Below are positions 26,363 to 35,131 of a stretch of 48,379 bases of DNA, piece after piece. The stretch lies in contig CAKSQL010000022.1 in the NCBI GenBank assembly GCA_934486735.1, positions 1 to 48,379 on the forward strand, given 5' to 3'. Numbering within the stretch: the first letter of the stretch is position 1; each line of letters opens with the position of its first letter. The notes below the pieces were generated by a model, which was given only the letters and a program-made list of their open reading frames with translations, was not told where the DNA came from and made no database searches. This DNA is from an uncultured Clostridia bacterium (lineage in GTDB: Bacteria; Bacillota; Clostridia; UBA1381). A program made the position numbers and the translations under genes.

Positions 26363-27640
26363 TTAAAAATGCTCGATATCCGACTTCTCCACCAAATTCG
26401 TATCCTCCGGGATAAGTGCGTCATCAAAATGAATATCCACATTCTGCTCCGATAAAAGCTCCTGGAGTCTTTCTATATCAACTTTACATATATCCTTTCC
26501 CGAATCTATCGCAAGTGCGCACGCCGTCCCGGCAGCCTGACCCGTTATAATTGCCGGCGGAATAACTCTGAGCACATCCCAGCCGTAGCCTTTTCCCGCG
26601 GCACTTCTGCCTGCGGTAATGATATTGGGATATCCGCTTTTTATCATCGTGCGATAGGGAACCTCGTAAAGAAAATACTTTCTGTCAAAGTCGCATATCG
26701 CACCGATTGAATCGTCAAAATGCCGATACTTGTCCTCCTCGGAAAATGTGTAATCGCCGTCAATACGCCTCGTTGTCCTAAACTGCGGCATCGACGGAAT
26801 CAAAAGAATATCTCTTGCCGAGACATTTCTTTGTTTTTCCTCATCCTCTTTTCTCAGCTTTTTCAAAAATTCAATCTGATTTTGTATCACATAATTCGTA
26901 ACATCTGCCGCGTCGGTTCCGTCCCAAAGCGGCATGCCGTCGGGTTGATTCCGTCCGTACAGATCTGCGTCTCCGGCAAAATGATGCATCGGAAGTCTTG
27001 CAAAGTCCCCGCTTTTTGAAGTCTTTTCGCAGCTTGCGGCATCTGCCTTGAATCCGTAATATGTATTGTAGTTTCCTCCGGTGACGCATGGCACTCCGGC
27101 ACACTTCAAAACGTCCGCGTCACCGGTGGTATCGATAATCATCTTGGCAGGGTAATACGAAAGTCCCGACTTGTTCTCAACAATCAGTCCCTCCGTCGTA
27201 TTGCCTTTCATGACCGCATCTATCACAACGGTGTCGAACAAAATATCAACTCCGCTTTTTGAAAGAATCTCGGTGAGCGCCATCGCAAAAATCGGTGCCG
27301 AGTATCTTGTGCAATATCTGCCCTTTGCCTTTTCGCCGGGGTTGTCCCCGTTCCATTCCTCTCCAAGGTCGTTAAAGCCGTCCTTTATCGACAGTCTCAA
27401 AAATTCCTCCGCCATGCCCTTGATTATCTTTGTGCCCCTGCCGTTGCACATGGGAACAAAAAAGTTTACCAGTCCGCTTGTTGCAAGACCGCCCAAAATC
27501 ACCGTTTTCTCAATAAGTAAAACGCTCTTTCCGCATCTTGCCGCCGCTAATGCGGCAGCCGCTCCGGCAACTCCTCCCCCGGCAACTATTATATCATATT
27601 CTTTCTTTTGCTCAACTTCTCTTTTAAACTCAATATTCAT
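26363..27640 (-). CDS. FAD-dependent oxidoreductase (FAD_oxidored family)
   Basis: 425 residues. N-terminal FAD-binding GGGVAGAAAALAAARCGKSVLLIEK near residue 21 and a second nucleotide-binding piece near the C terminus (ITAGRSAAGKGYGWDVLRVIPPAIITGQAAGTA). This matches the FAD-dependent oxidoreductase group annotated in many gut bacteria with carbohydrate genes; substrates are generally unknown. TGGAG lies before the ATG. The gene has its own consensus promoter (27807-27835) and a 160-base leader, and reads on into the thioredoxin-fold gene and probably miaB. Confidence 0.82.
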   Translation of the reverse strand: MNIEFKREVEQKKEYDIIVAGGGVAGAAAALAAARCGKSVLLIEKTVILGGLATSGLVNFFVPMCNGRGTKIIKGMAEEFLRLSIKDGFNDLGEEWNGDNPGEKAKGRYCTRYSAPIFAMALTEILSKSGVDILFDTVVIDAVMKGNTTEGLIVENKSGLSYYPAKMIIDTTGDADVLKCAGVPCVTGGNYNTYYGFKADAASCEKTSKSGDFARLPMHHFAGDADLYGRNQPDGMPLWDGTDAADVTNYVIQNQIEFLKKLRKEDEEKQRNVSARDILLIPSMPQFRTTRRIDGDYTFSEEDKYRHFDDSIGAICDFDRKYFLYEVPYRTMIKSGYPNIITAGRSAAGKGYGWDVLRVIPPAIITGQAAGTACALAIDSGKDICKVDIERLQELLSEQNVDIHFDDALIPEDTNLVEKSDIEHF

Positions 27641-27806
27641 TGCTAATCTCCATTTTCGTCCCTCAGCGGCATAAATTACAGTACAAAAATCGTCTGTAAC
27701 TTATCTTTTCAAAACCCTTGCGGCATTCTGCGCACACTCCGAAACAAAAAAAATTCAAAATGCTCAGCATATTTTTCACATTACGCATCACAATATCTCA
27801 TACTAT

Positions 27807-27835
27807 ATTATAGCATATTATGTCGAAATAATCAA
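27807..27835 (-). promoter_or_regulatory. Sigma-A promoter of the FAD oxidoreductase operon
   Basis: TTGATT (27830-27835) and TATAAT (27807-27812) with 17 bases between them, minus strand. Predicted start near 27800, giving a leader of about 160 bases in which no clear riboswitch is recognised. Confidence 0.75.
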
Positions 27836-27849
27836 CTGTTTCCGGTAAA

Positions 27850-27883
27850 AAAGACCGCGTTTTTTTACAAAAACGCGGTCTTT
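27850..27883 (-). terminator. Terminator after the zinc-ribbon gene
   Basis: A perfect 15-bp stem (27850-27864 with 27869-27883) with a 4-base loop; the minus-strand exit continues in T. It ends the sigH/zinc-ribbon transcript. Confidence 0.9.
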
Positions 27884-27895
27884 AAGTTCCAAGGC

Positions 27896-28168
27896 TTAGC
27901 CTCTGTGCTTTTCAAAGCATTCGCTGCAATAAACGGGTCTGTCATTTTTGGGCATGAACGGAACCTTGTCCACCTTACCGCAGTCCGCACATACGATTTC
28001 GTACATTTCTTTGTTCTGCTTTATGCTGTTCTTTCTTGCAATACGGCAATCCTTGCAGCGTATCGGCTCATTCTGAAAACCCTTTTCGGCATAAAATTCC
28101 TGTTCTCCGGCAGAAAAAACAAATTCCTTTCCGCAATCTTTACATACTAAAGTCTTATCCTCATACAT
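27896..28168 (-). CDS. Small double zinc-ribbon protein
   Basis: 90 residues with four CxxC pairs (Cys 9/12, 38/41, 60/63, 81/84). This fits two zinc ribbons, or probable zinc-binding domains of the 'zinc-ribbon domain containing protein' group common in Clostridia. The N-terminal half (TLVCKDCGKEFVFSAGEQEFYAEKGF) and the C-terminal half (YEIVCADCGKVDKVPF..RPVYCSECFEKHRG) are the two standard families of such ribbons. GAGGA lies before the ATG. It sits 50 bases downstream of sigH and ahead of a terminator. Role unknown; nucleic-acid or protein binding is likely. Confidence 0.8.
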   Translation of the reverse strand: MYEDKTLVCKDCGKEFVFSAGEQEFYAEKGFQNEPIRCKDCRIARKNSIKQNKEMYEIVCADCGKVDKVPFMPKNDRPVYCSECFEKHRG

Positions 28169-28218
28169 GATTTAATTCCTCACTTTATAATATATATTTT
28201 TTTCGATTGAAACCATGC

Positions 28219-28848
28219 TCAATCATTTTTTGTGTATTCCTCCAAAACTTTACCTATTTTATGCCTTATTCTCTGGATTGCATTATCCACAGCCTTGGGT
28301 GTTTTGTCCATCTTTTCGGCAATGTCCTTGTAAGACATTCCGTCAAGATAATACGCCAGCACCTTCAGTTCCATAGTGCTTAAAACTCGGTTTATTTTGT
28401 AGGATATCCCGGACAAATTTTCCCGGTCAATCAATATGCTCTCAGGATTTAAAGAATTATTTTCATCCGGAATATCAAAGCCGTATTCCTCATCCGAATC
28501 ACCGTCAGCCGGCCCGTTTAAGGATATATAGCTGTTTAATGGCATATGTTTGTTGCGCGTTGAATTTTTCACCGCCGTCAATATCTGCCGGAGCACGCAA
28601 ACTCTTGCAAACGCTCCGAACGACGATTTTTCCGGCTTAAAATCCCGAACCGCCTTATAAAGCCCTATCATTCCCTCTTGAATTAAATCATCCTGCTCCG
28701 CACCTTTTATGTAGTAGCTTTTTGCCTTTGCATACACAAAATTACGATAGCGTGCAATTATATGATTATATGCATTCTCATTACCCGATTTTGCCAGCTC
28801 AACTACCTGTTCGTCAGATAATTTACAAAGCGGCGAATCCGACATCAT
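28219..28848 (-). CDS. sigH: RNA polymerase sigma-H factor (sporulation sigma-30)
   Basis: 209 residues. Sigma-70 region 2 (EQDDLIQEGMIGLYKAVRDFKPEKSSFGAFARVCVLRQI, about 55-92) with its DDLIQEG core, and region 4 (LSTMELKVLAYYLDGMSYKDIAEKMDKTPKAVDNAIQRIRHKIG, about 158-200) ending in the helix-turn-helix. The overall pattern and length match SigH of Bacillus and Clostridium, which starts the sporulation cascade. AGGAGG precedes the first of two Met codons. Strong promoter at 28880-28908. This supports a spore-forming, or recently spore-forming, Firmicute. Confidence 0.92.
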   Translation of the reverse strand: MMSDSPLCKLSDEQVVELAKSGNENAYNHIIARYRNFVYAKAKSYYIKGAEQDDLIQEGMIGLYKAVRDFKPEKSSFGAFARVCVLRQILTAVKNSTRNKHMPLNSYISLNGPADGDSDEEYGFDIPDENNSLNPESILIDRENLSGISYKINRVLSTMELKVLAYYLDGMSYKDIAEKMDKTPKAVDNAIQRIRHKIGKVLEEYTKND

Positions 28849-28879
28849 TTAATCGTCCTCCTAAATTTCATCCTTATTT

Positions 28880-28908
28880 ATTATAACATGCCCTTTAACA
28901 TTTGTCAA
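28880..28908 (-). promoter_or_regulatory. Sigma-A promoter of sigH
   Basis: TTGACA (28903-28908) and TATAAT (28880-28885), 17 bases apart, minus strand. The predicted start lies about 25 bases before the coding region. Confidence 0.88.
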
Positions 28909-29169
28909 GGAAAAATTATATATTTTTCACAATTTTTTTTAACGTCCGGAAAAAAAATTATAAAATCTTGATATTTTATGTCGAAATATGACGAAACTTA
29001 CAGAAAACAAAAGAAATATGATATACTCTCGCACATACCGCCCACGGACTTTTGGATTTTACAAACGCCGTTCGGCACATCGGATTTGTATTTTTAAATA
29101 TTTTTTATTTCAAATTTCAAGAAAAACGAACAAAAATAACAAATTCAATTAATGTTCACACTCTGTTAA
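28909..29169. other. Intergenic region between divergent sigH and citrate synthase
   Basis: About 260 AT-rich bases with no gene. One plus-strand hairpin is visible: TACAAA (29060-29065) pairs with TTTGTA (29085-29090), inside which CCG pairs with CGG; TTTTTAAAT follows. A weak -10-like TATACT lies near 29020. Together they might mark a short transcript, but this is thin. Confidence 0.35.
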
Positions 29170-29198
29170 TTGACAAATCAGTTAAAATAAGGTATGAT
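29170..29198 (+). promoter_or_regulatory. Sigma-A promoter of citrate synthase operon
   Basis: TTGACA (29170-29175) and TATGAT (29193-29198), 17 bases apart, plus strand; the start would be near 29205, 38 bases before the GTG. Confidence 0.83.
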
Positions 29199-29242
29199 TA
29201 GATATATAATATGATAAAATATATTTTATCCGAGGAAAATTT

Positions 29243-30616
29243 GTGACAGAAAGGAATGGTATCAAATTGGAAACACAGAAAAATTTTAACAGACTTGTTG
29301 AGGTATGCGAGGATATGCCACGGATTGATCCGGAATTATATAAAAAATATGACGTAAAACGAGGTTTGAGAGACTTAAATGGAAAAGGTGTGCTTACCGG
29401 TCTGACCGCCATAAGCGAGGTGCGCTCGTCAACAATCAAAAACGGCGAAGAGGTACAATGCCCCGGAAAGCTTTTCTACCGCGGCATAGATATCGAGGAC
29501 ATCATTGCGGATTTCATGGGCGACAGACGTTTTGCCTTTGAGGAGGTTGCATATCTTTTACTTATGGGCGAGCTTCCCAAAGCTGATGAGCTTAAGGATT
29601 TTTCCGACCTTTTGTCGTCCTATCGCCGAACTCTGCCGACAAGCTTTGTGCGCGACAGCATTATGAAAGCGCCGAGCCGCGACATGATGAACACGCTGTC
29701 GAGAAGTGTTCTGACCTTATATGCATACGACGACAATGCCGACTCCACCGCGCCGGACAATGTTTTGAGACAGTGCCTGCAGCTTATTGCGCTTTTCCCG
29801 ATGCTTGCCGTCTACGGCTATCAGGCGTACAAGCACTATCACGACGGCGAGAGCCTGTTTATTCATGCGCCCAAGCCGGAGCTTTCCACCGCGGAGAACA
29901 TTTTGCATCTTCTGCGCGCGGACAGCCAATTTACCGAACTTGAGGCAAAGGTTTTGGACATAGCGCTTGTTCTGCACGCAGAGCATGGCGGCGGCAACAA
30001 TTCAAGCTTCACAACGCATGTTGTCACCTCCTCCGGAACGGACACATATTCGGCAATCGCAGCGGCGCTCGGCTCGCTTAAAGGTCCGAAGCACGGCGGT
30101 GCGAATTTGAAGGTTGTAGGAATGTTCGACGACATGAAAAAACGGGTAAAGGACTGGGACGATGACGAAGAAGTTGAGGCATATCTCACCGGTCTTTTGA
30201 ATAAACAGGAATTTGACAAGGCAGGACTTATCTACGGCATGGGACACGCAGTTTACTCGGTATCCGACCCGAGAGCAACGGTATTCCGCTCGTTTGTCAG
30301 GAATCTTTCCGCCGAAAAAGGTATGCAAAAGGAATTTTTGCTCTATCAAAAAGTCGAAACACTTGCACCAAAAGTTATCGCCAAGGAAAGAAAGATATAC
30401 AAGGGCGTAAGCGCAAATGTGGATTTGTACAGCGGCTTTGCGTACAGTATGCTCGGACTGCCGCATGAGCTTTACACGCCGATTTTTGCAATCGCACGCG
30501 TTGCAGGCTGGAGCGCGCACCGCATAGAAGAGCTTAGGAACGCAGGCAAGATTATACGCCCGGCATACAAGAGCATAAGCGAAGAAAGAGCATATGTAAA
30601 AATGCGGGACAGATAA
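29243..30616 (+). CDS. gltA: Citrate synthase (Si type)
   Basis: 457 residues. Catalytic His region HAEHGGGNNSSFTTHVV, second His KGPKHGGAN, and Asp region GMGHAVYSVSDPRA; YDVKRGLRDLNGKGVLTGLT at the N terminus is typical of clostridial citrate synthases. It condenses oxaloacetate with acetyl-CoA and feeds 2-oxoglutarate synthesis. The GTG at 29243 has GAGGA 7 bases before it; a TTG at 29267 after AAAGGA is a second option. It is followed after 33 bases by NAD synthetase on the same strand. Confidence 0.93.
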   Translation: MTERNGIKLETQKNFNRLVEVCEDMPRIDPELYKKYDVKRGLRDLNGKGVLTGLTAISEVRSSTIKNGEEVQCPGKLFYRGIDIEDIIADFMGDRRFAFEEVAYLLLMGELPKADELKDFSDLLSSYRRTLPTSFVRDSIMKAPSRDMMNTLSRSVLTLYAYDDNADSTAPDNVLRQCLQLIALFPMLAVYGYQAYKHYHDGESLFIHAPKPELSTAENILHLLRADSQFTELEAKVLDIALVLHAEHGGGNNSSFTTHVVTSSGTDTYSAIAAALGSLKGPKHGGANLKVVGMFDDMKKRVKDWDDDEEVEAYLTGLLNKQEFDKAGLIYGMGHAVYSVSDPRATVFRSFVRNLSAEKGMQKEFLLYQKVETLAPKVIAKERKIYKGVSANVDLYSGFAYSMLGLPHELYTPIFAIARVAGWSAHRIEELRNAGKIIRPAYKSISEERAYVKMRDR

Positions 30617-30649
30617 GTTCAAAGCGGAAAAGAAAGGAACTTCAAAATT

Positions 30650-32587
30650 ATGTACGATTTTATAAGAGCGGCAGCGGTTGTGCCCAAGCTTATTGTCGGA
30701 GATACCGCAGCAAACACTGCGGAGATAATTAAAAGAGCAAAACAGGCGGAAGATGCGGATATTATAATTTTCCCCGAGCTTTGTGTCACAGGCTACACAT
30801 GCGCGGATTTGTTTTTCCAGTCCGAGCTGCAAAGGTCGGTCAAGGACAGCATAAAGGAGATTGCAGCAGCAGGAATCCGCGGCATTTTGCTGATAGGCGC
30901 ACCGCTTGTTATCGGCGGTCAGCTCTACAACTGTGCGGTTGTGATTGCGGATGGGAAAATATATGGAATTGTCCCCAAAACCTTTATTCCGACATATAAC
31001 GAATTTTACGAAAAACGATGGTTCTCATCCTCGGAGGATTTACTCGTTCCCGAAATATCGGCATCCGAATTGGGATTTGACGAGGATTATTCCATCCCGG
31101 TCGGACGCGACCTGATTTTCAATATAAACAACGCGATAAAATTCGGAGCGGAGGTATGCGAGGATATTTGGGCACCGCTTTCTCCGGGGTGCTTTCTCGC
31201 ACTCAACGGCGCGGAGCTGATAATAAATCTGTCCGCAAGCAACGAAACAATCGCAAAGCGCGAATATCGTCGCGGGCTTGTGCGCCAACAGTCGGCATCG
31301 CTGATTTCGGGATATGTTTATGTCTCGGCAGGCGCGGAGGAATCCACCACCGACCTTGTTTTTTCCGGTCACTCGGTCTTTGCCGAAAACGGTGCGATCA
31401 TTGCCGAAAACTCAGCAGGAATAGATTCCGGTTATATATTGACTCACGACATTGACATCGGCAAAATAAAAGCTGACCGCATAAAAGTTAAAACCTTTAA
31501 GGACGCGGCATCGCTTTACGGGAAATACGAAAAATGCCGCACCGTTATGCTGCCGAAAGCAGCTCTGCGCGGTGACGGAGCTTTATATAATGTCAATAAA
31601 CAGCCGTTTGTGCCGCAGCAGAAAAAGGACAGAATCGAACGCTGCAAGAGCATATTCGAAATCCAGGTTTCGGGGCTTAAAAAACGAATGTCGGTCACAG
31701 GCGCAAGACCGGTTGTGGGAGTCTCGGGCGGACTTGATTCGACGCTTGCGCTGCTCGTCTGCGTAAAAGCGGCAGAGCAGCTTAAAAGACCGGTTTCCGA
31801 TGTGATAGGCATAACCATGCCCTGTTTCGGAACAACCGACAGAACCTATAACAATTCAATCAAGCTGATGCATAGGCTGGGCGTCACAGCCGAGGAAATA
31901 AATATAAAAAAGGCATGCATTCAGCACTTTGAAGATATTGGGCATGACGAAAACAACCACGATGTAACATACGAAAACTGCCAGGCGAGAGAGCGCACAA
32001 AAGTGCTTATGGACTACGCCGGCGAAAAGAAAGGCTTTGTTGTCGGAACGGGCGATTTGAGCGAATTGGCTCTCGGCTGGTGCACTTACAATGCCGACCA
32101 CATGAGCATGTACGGAGTGAACGCCGGGATTCCGAAAACGCTTGTAAAATGGATGATTGACAGTATAATAGAATATAATCTGTTCCCGAACTCCACCGAT
32201 ATTCTGAGAGATATCATAGACACTCCGATAAGTCCCGAGCTGCTCCCACCGGACGAGGACGGGAAGATAAGTCAGAAAACCGAGGACATTATCGGGCCTT
32301 ATGAGCTGCACGACTTTTTCCTGTACAATATAATCAGATTCGGATTTGCGCCGTCAAAGGTGTATTATCTTGCGCAAAAAGCCTTTGAAAATGATTTCGA
32401 CAACGATACGCTTTTAAAATGGCTGAAAAACTTTTACAGACGGTTTTTCACGCAGCAGTTTAAACGGAGCTGTCTGCCCGACGGCGTAAAGGTGGGAAGT
32501 CTGTGCCTTTCGCCGCGCGGCGACTGGAGAATGCCCTCCGATGCCTCGGCTGCAATATGGCTTAAAGAGGTCGAACGCTTAAAATAG
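30650..32587 (+). CDS. nadE: Glutamine-dependent NAD+ synthetase
   Basis: 645 residues. N-terminal nitrilase-type glutaminase domain with the triad Glu43 (FPELCVTGY), Lys110 (VPKTFIPTY) and Cys170 (GAEVCEDIW); C-terminal ammonia-dependent synthetase with the ATP-pyrophosphatase loop SGGLDST near 361 and GTGDLSELALGWCTY. It amidates nicotinate adenine dinucleotide to NAD+ using Gln. AAAGGA precedes the ATG. It ends with TAG. Downstream 32588-32738 is AT-rich without a gene. Confidence 0.96.
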   Translation: MYDFIRAAAVVPKLIVGDTAANTAEIIKRAKQAEDADIIIFPELCVTGYTCADLFFQSELQRSVKDSIKEIAAAGIRGILLIGAPLVIGGQLYNCAVVIADGKIYGIVPKTFIPTYNEFYEKRWFSSSEDLLVPEISASELGFDEDYSIPVGRDLIFNINNAIKFGAEVCEDIWAPLSPGCFLALNGAELIINLSASNETIAKREYRRGLVRQQSASLISGYVYVSAGAEESTTDLVFSGHSVFAENGAIIAENSAGIDSGYILTHDIDIGKIKADRIKVKTFKDAASLYGKYEKCRTVMLPKAALRGDGALYNVNKQPFVPQQKKDRIERCKSIFEIQVSGLKKRMSVTGARPVVGVSGGLDSTLALLVCVKAAEQLKRPVSDVIGITMPCFGTTDRTYNNSIKLMHRLGVTAEEINIKKACIQHFEDIGHDENNHDVTYENCQARERTKVLMDYAGEKKGFVVGTGDLSELALGWCTYNADHMSMYGVNAGIPKTLVKWMIDSIIEYNLFPNSTDILRDIIDTPISPELLPPDEDGKISQKTEDIIGPYELHDFFLYNIIRFGFAPSKVYYLAQKAFENDFDNDTLLKWLKNFYRRFFTQQFKRSCLPDGVKVGSLCLSPRGDWRMPSDASAAIWLKEVERLK

Positions 32588-32738
32588 GGCATGCGAAATT
32601 TAAGCCGCTGATTTTTTTCCGAAAAAAAACGGATTCTTGAGCAAAAAAATGAATTGCATTCACCATAACGCAAAATCAAAATTATGCCGTTTTAAGCATG
32701 TATTAATTGCTTTTTTCGAATGTAAAGGAGGATATGCA

Positions 32739-33281
32739 ATGAATGTATCGGACGCTGTAAAATGCCGCCGCAGCTACCGCGGAAAATATAAAAAAATCCC
32801 CGTACCGCGCGAGGATTTGATTAAAATTATGCAGGCAGGGCTTGACGCTCCGTCGGGCTGCAACAAGCAGACAACAAGCCTTATAGCGGTCGATGACCCT
32901 GCGGTCTTGAAAAAGCTGCACCGCGTTATTGCGCCGCCCGCCGGCGAGACTGCACCTGCTGTGATTTGCGTTCTTACGCAGAGGGTATATGCCTATCGTG
33001 ACAAATGCTTTGCAACTCAGGATTACTCCGCTGCAATCGAGAATATGCTTCTTGCTGCGGTTGAACTCGGTTATCAAAGCTGTTGGTACGAGGGACATAT
33101 TACCGATGATGATAAAATAGGCTGCAAAATGGCGAAAATTCTGGGCGTTCCGGATGAATATGAGCTTGTGTGCTTTCTGCCGATAGGCATTGCCGATTCC
33201 GAGCCGATTCCGCCCAAAAAGAAAAATTTCGCGGAACGCGCTTGGTTTAACTCGTTTCGCGGAGACGGAAAATTAAATTGA
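32739..33281 (+). CDS. Small nitroreductase-family flavoprotein
   Basis: 180 residues from the ATG at 32739, which has AAAGGAGG 7 bases upstream; longer in-frame starts lack a ribosome site. Nitroreductase pattern: CRRSYRGKYKKIPVPREDLIKIMQAGLDAPSG with FMN-contacting Arg/Ser, QDYSAAIENMLLAAVELGYQSCWYEG and LPIGIAD. These FMN enzymes reduce nitro-compounds, quinones or related substrates with NAD(P)H; the true substrate cannot be told. Followed at once by a strong terminator. Confidence 0.87.
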   Translation: MNVSDAVKCRRSYRGKYKKIPVPREDLIKIMQAGLDAPSGCNKQTTSLIAVDDPAVLKKLHRVIAPPAGETAPAVICVLTQRVYAYRDKCFATQDYSAAIENMLLAAVELGYQSCWYEGHITDDDKIGCKMAKILGVPDEYELVCFLPIGIADSEPIPPKKKNFAERAWFNSFRGDGKLN

Positions 33282-33286
33282 TACAG

Positions 33287-33315
33287 AACCCCCACACCGA
33301 GGCGGTGTGGGGGTT
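33287..33315 (+). terminator. Terminator after nitroreductase
   Basis: A perfect 13-bp stem (33287-33299 with 33303-33315) with a 3-base loop and TTTTATC after it. Confidence 0.93.
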
Positions 33316-33342
33316 TTATCAGCTGATTAAAAAACAATGCTC

Positions 33343-34006
33343 CTAAAAGCTTATATCCTCCGCTCCGTCAATATCCGTTTGTATATCCGCTTTTGAAATC
33401 CTTTTGCCGTTGACAAAAATATTCGATATTTCTATATCGCGATATTTCATATCGCAAAAAGACTCAGCCGATATCCGAATAATCGGCTTTCCGTCCTCGA
33501 GCGGCAGTCCCTCATCATAGTACACATTAATATTATCAACCTTTACATTCCGAACCATTCTCGGCGTCAAGCCGCTCATATCAACATATTCCATTTCGGG
33601 CATACCCCACAGTCCGGCGGTCTCGGGATTGCGAACAAACACTCTCATTGCTTTTTAAAGTTATTCTGCCCGGGAAGTGAATACCCGCACCGAAATAATA
33701 TGTCACTTCATCCTCCGCCGGAGCCTTGATCGGCTTGCTGTTGAAGATATAAAGACAATGATGATAGCTGCCGCATTCAAGCACAAATTTCCCGTTTTCT
33801 TTAAGCTTGAATTTTATTTTTCCGTCCTCCTCGCTGTGCGATATCCCTTTTGAAAACGGCTTTATCTGAACTCTTTCACATTCAAGCTTTGAGATGACCT
33901 CTATTTCTATCTCCTCATCGCTTACGATATTTACATATGATGCAAGCTCGGTCTGGTCAATCTGCCTTTGAAATCCTGTCCACACCCTGTTGAACGGATA
34001 GTTATT
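33343..34006 (-). pseudogene. Decayed beta-helix glycosidase (GH28/GH49-like) remnant
   Basis: Two pieces in different frames. The 5' piece (about 33648-34000) reads YPFNRVWTGFQRQIDQTELASYV and GIHFPGRITLKSNESV, the N-terminal domain and start of the parallel beta-helix of GH28/GH49-type enzymes. The 3' piece (33343-33648) reads RNPETAGLWGMPEMEYVDMSG and RMVRNVKVDNINVYYDEG, as in the helix end. The catalytic middle (perhaps 300 residues) is missing at a junction near 33650, where the frame also shifts, and no start codon lies before the N-terminal part (TAA just upstream). A dead gene; family assignment is from motif resemblance. Confidence 0.65.
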
Positions 34007-34018
34007 TTTTTACAGTCC

Positions 34019-34948
34019 TTATTCTGCGAACATCGGAGTTGACAGATATCTGTCGCCCGTATCCGGGAGAAGTGCAACTATAACCTTGCCCTTGTTTTCG
34101 GGACGTTTTGCCAGTTCGGTAGCTGCGAACACTGCCGCACCGGAAGATATTCCGACAAGCACGCCCTCTTTTCTTGCGATTGCTCTGCCTGTCTTGAACG
34201 CGTCATCATTCTCTACGGCGATGATTTCGTCGTATATTTTCGTGTCCAAGGTCTCCGGAACAAAACCTGCGCCTATGCCCTGGATTTTGTGCGGACCTGC
34301 AACACCCTTTGACAATACCGGTGAGCCGGCAGGCTCTACGGCTACAATCTTAACATTCGGATTTTTGGACTTTAAGTATCCGCCGACGCCCGACAGCGTT
34401 CCGCCTGTGCCGACACCGGCAACAAATATATCCACTTTTCCGTCGGTATCGTTCCAGATTTCCGGACCGGTTGTTTTTTTGTGAATATCAGGGTTAGCCT
34501 GATTGGTAAACTGGCTCGGAATAAAGCTTCCCGGGGTCTCGGCTGCCAGTTCCTCCGCTTTTGCTATTGCGCCTTTCATTCCCTTTGCACCGTCGGTCAG
34601 AACCAGTTCCGCGCCGTATGCCTTAAGCAGGTTTCTGCGCTCCACGCTCATTGTCTCCGGCATTGTAAGAATTATTTTGTAACCTCTCGCAGCGGCAACC
34701 GATGCAAGACCGATTCCGGTATTTCCGCTTGTCGGCTCTATAATAACCGCGCCCGGCTTCAACACGCCGCGCTCCTCGGCGTCATCGAGCATTGCCTTTG
34801 CGATTCTGTCCTTAACGCTTCCTGCCGGATTGAAATATTCAAGCTTCGCAAGTATTGTTGCGGACAGATTGTTCTCTTTTTCATAGTTTTTCAGTTCCAA
34901 AAGCGGTGTTCCGCCGATTAAATCAGTGATTTTTTCATATATTTTCAT
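34019..34948 (-). CDS. cysK: Cysteine synthase (O-acetylserine sulfhydrylase) CysK
   Basis: 309 residues. PLP-binding Lys46 in NPAGSVKDRIA, TSGNTGIGLA for the substrate loop, GVGTGGTLSGV for phosphate binding, and EGVLVGISSGAA. It makes cysteine from O-acetylserine and sulfide. AAAGGAGAT precedes the ATG. It is alone behind a consensus promoter, a palindrome covering the transcription start and a leader ORF with two adjacent Cys codons, so it is probably controlled by cysteine supply. No cysE next to it. Confidence 0.96.
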   Translation of the reverse strand: MKIYEKITDLIGGTPLLELKNYEKENNLSATILAKLEYFNPAGSVKDRIAKAMLDDAEERGVLKPGAVIIEPTSGNTGIGLASVAAARGYKIILTMPETMSVERRNLLKAYGAELVLTDGAKGMKGAIAKAEELAAETPGSFIPSQFTNQANPDIHKKTTGPEIWNDTDGKVDIFVAGVGTGGTLSGVGGYLKSKNPNVKIVAVEPAGSPVLSKGVAGPHKIQGIGAGFVPETLDTKIYDEIIAVENDDAFKTGRAIARKEGVLVGISSGAAVFAATELAKRPENKGKVIVALLPDTGDRYLSTPMFAE

Positions 34949-35000
34949 AACAATTATCTCCTTTTATTATCTTTTTTATATTCATGAATCTATATTTTTA

Positions 35001-35030
35001 TCATCTGCCGCAACATCGTTTATGTAGCAT
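35001..35030 (-). CDS. Putative 9-residue leader peptide MLHKRCCGR before cysK
   Basis: ATG at 35030, stop TGA ending at 35001, with GGAGG 11 bases before the ATG. It encodes MLHKRCCGR, with two consecutive Cys codons (TGT TGC). It lies within the cysK leader, about 50 bases before the cysK start. Cys-Cys uORFs before sulfur genes are known in actinobacteria, where they couple translation to cysteine supply; I infer a similar role. An in-frame ATG 18 bases further up has no ribosome site. No terminator hairpin is visible between it and cysK, so any effect would act on translation or mRNA. Confidence 0.45.
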   Translation of the reverse strand: MLHKRCCGR

Positions 35031-35048
35031 TATAATAATCGCCTCCAT

Positions 35049-35082
35049 ATAACCTATAATACCTACCTCTTTTATAGGTTAT
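35049..35082. promoter_or_regulatory. Palindromic operator-like site at the cysK start
   Basis: ATAACCTATAA (35049-35059) and TTATAGGTTAT (35072-35082) are perfect inverted 11-bp arms directly abutting the -10 box and covering the predicted start site. It looks like a repressor operator. A CymR-type Rrf2 regulator would fit cysteine control but the motif match is not established. Confidence 0.65.
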
Positions 35083-35111
35083 ATTATATCACCATTAATT
35101 TACTTTGTCAA
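35083..35111 (-). promoter_or_regulatory. Sigma-A promoter of cysK
   Basis: TTGACA (35106-35111) and TATAAT (35083-35088), 17 bases apart, minus strand. Predicted start near 35076. Confidence 0.88.
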
Positions 35112-35131
35112 GACTTTTTTTAAAAATTTTT

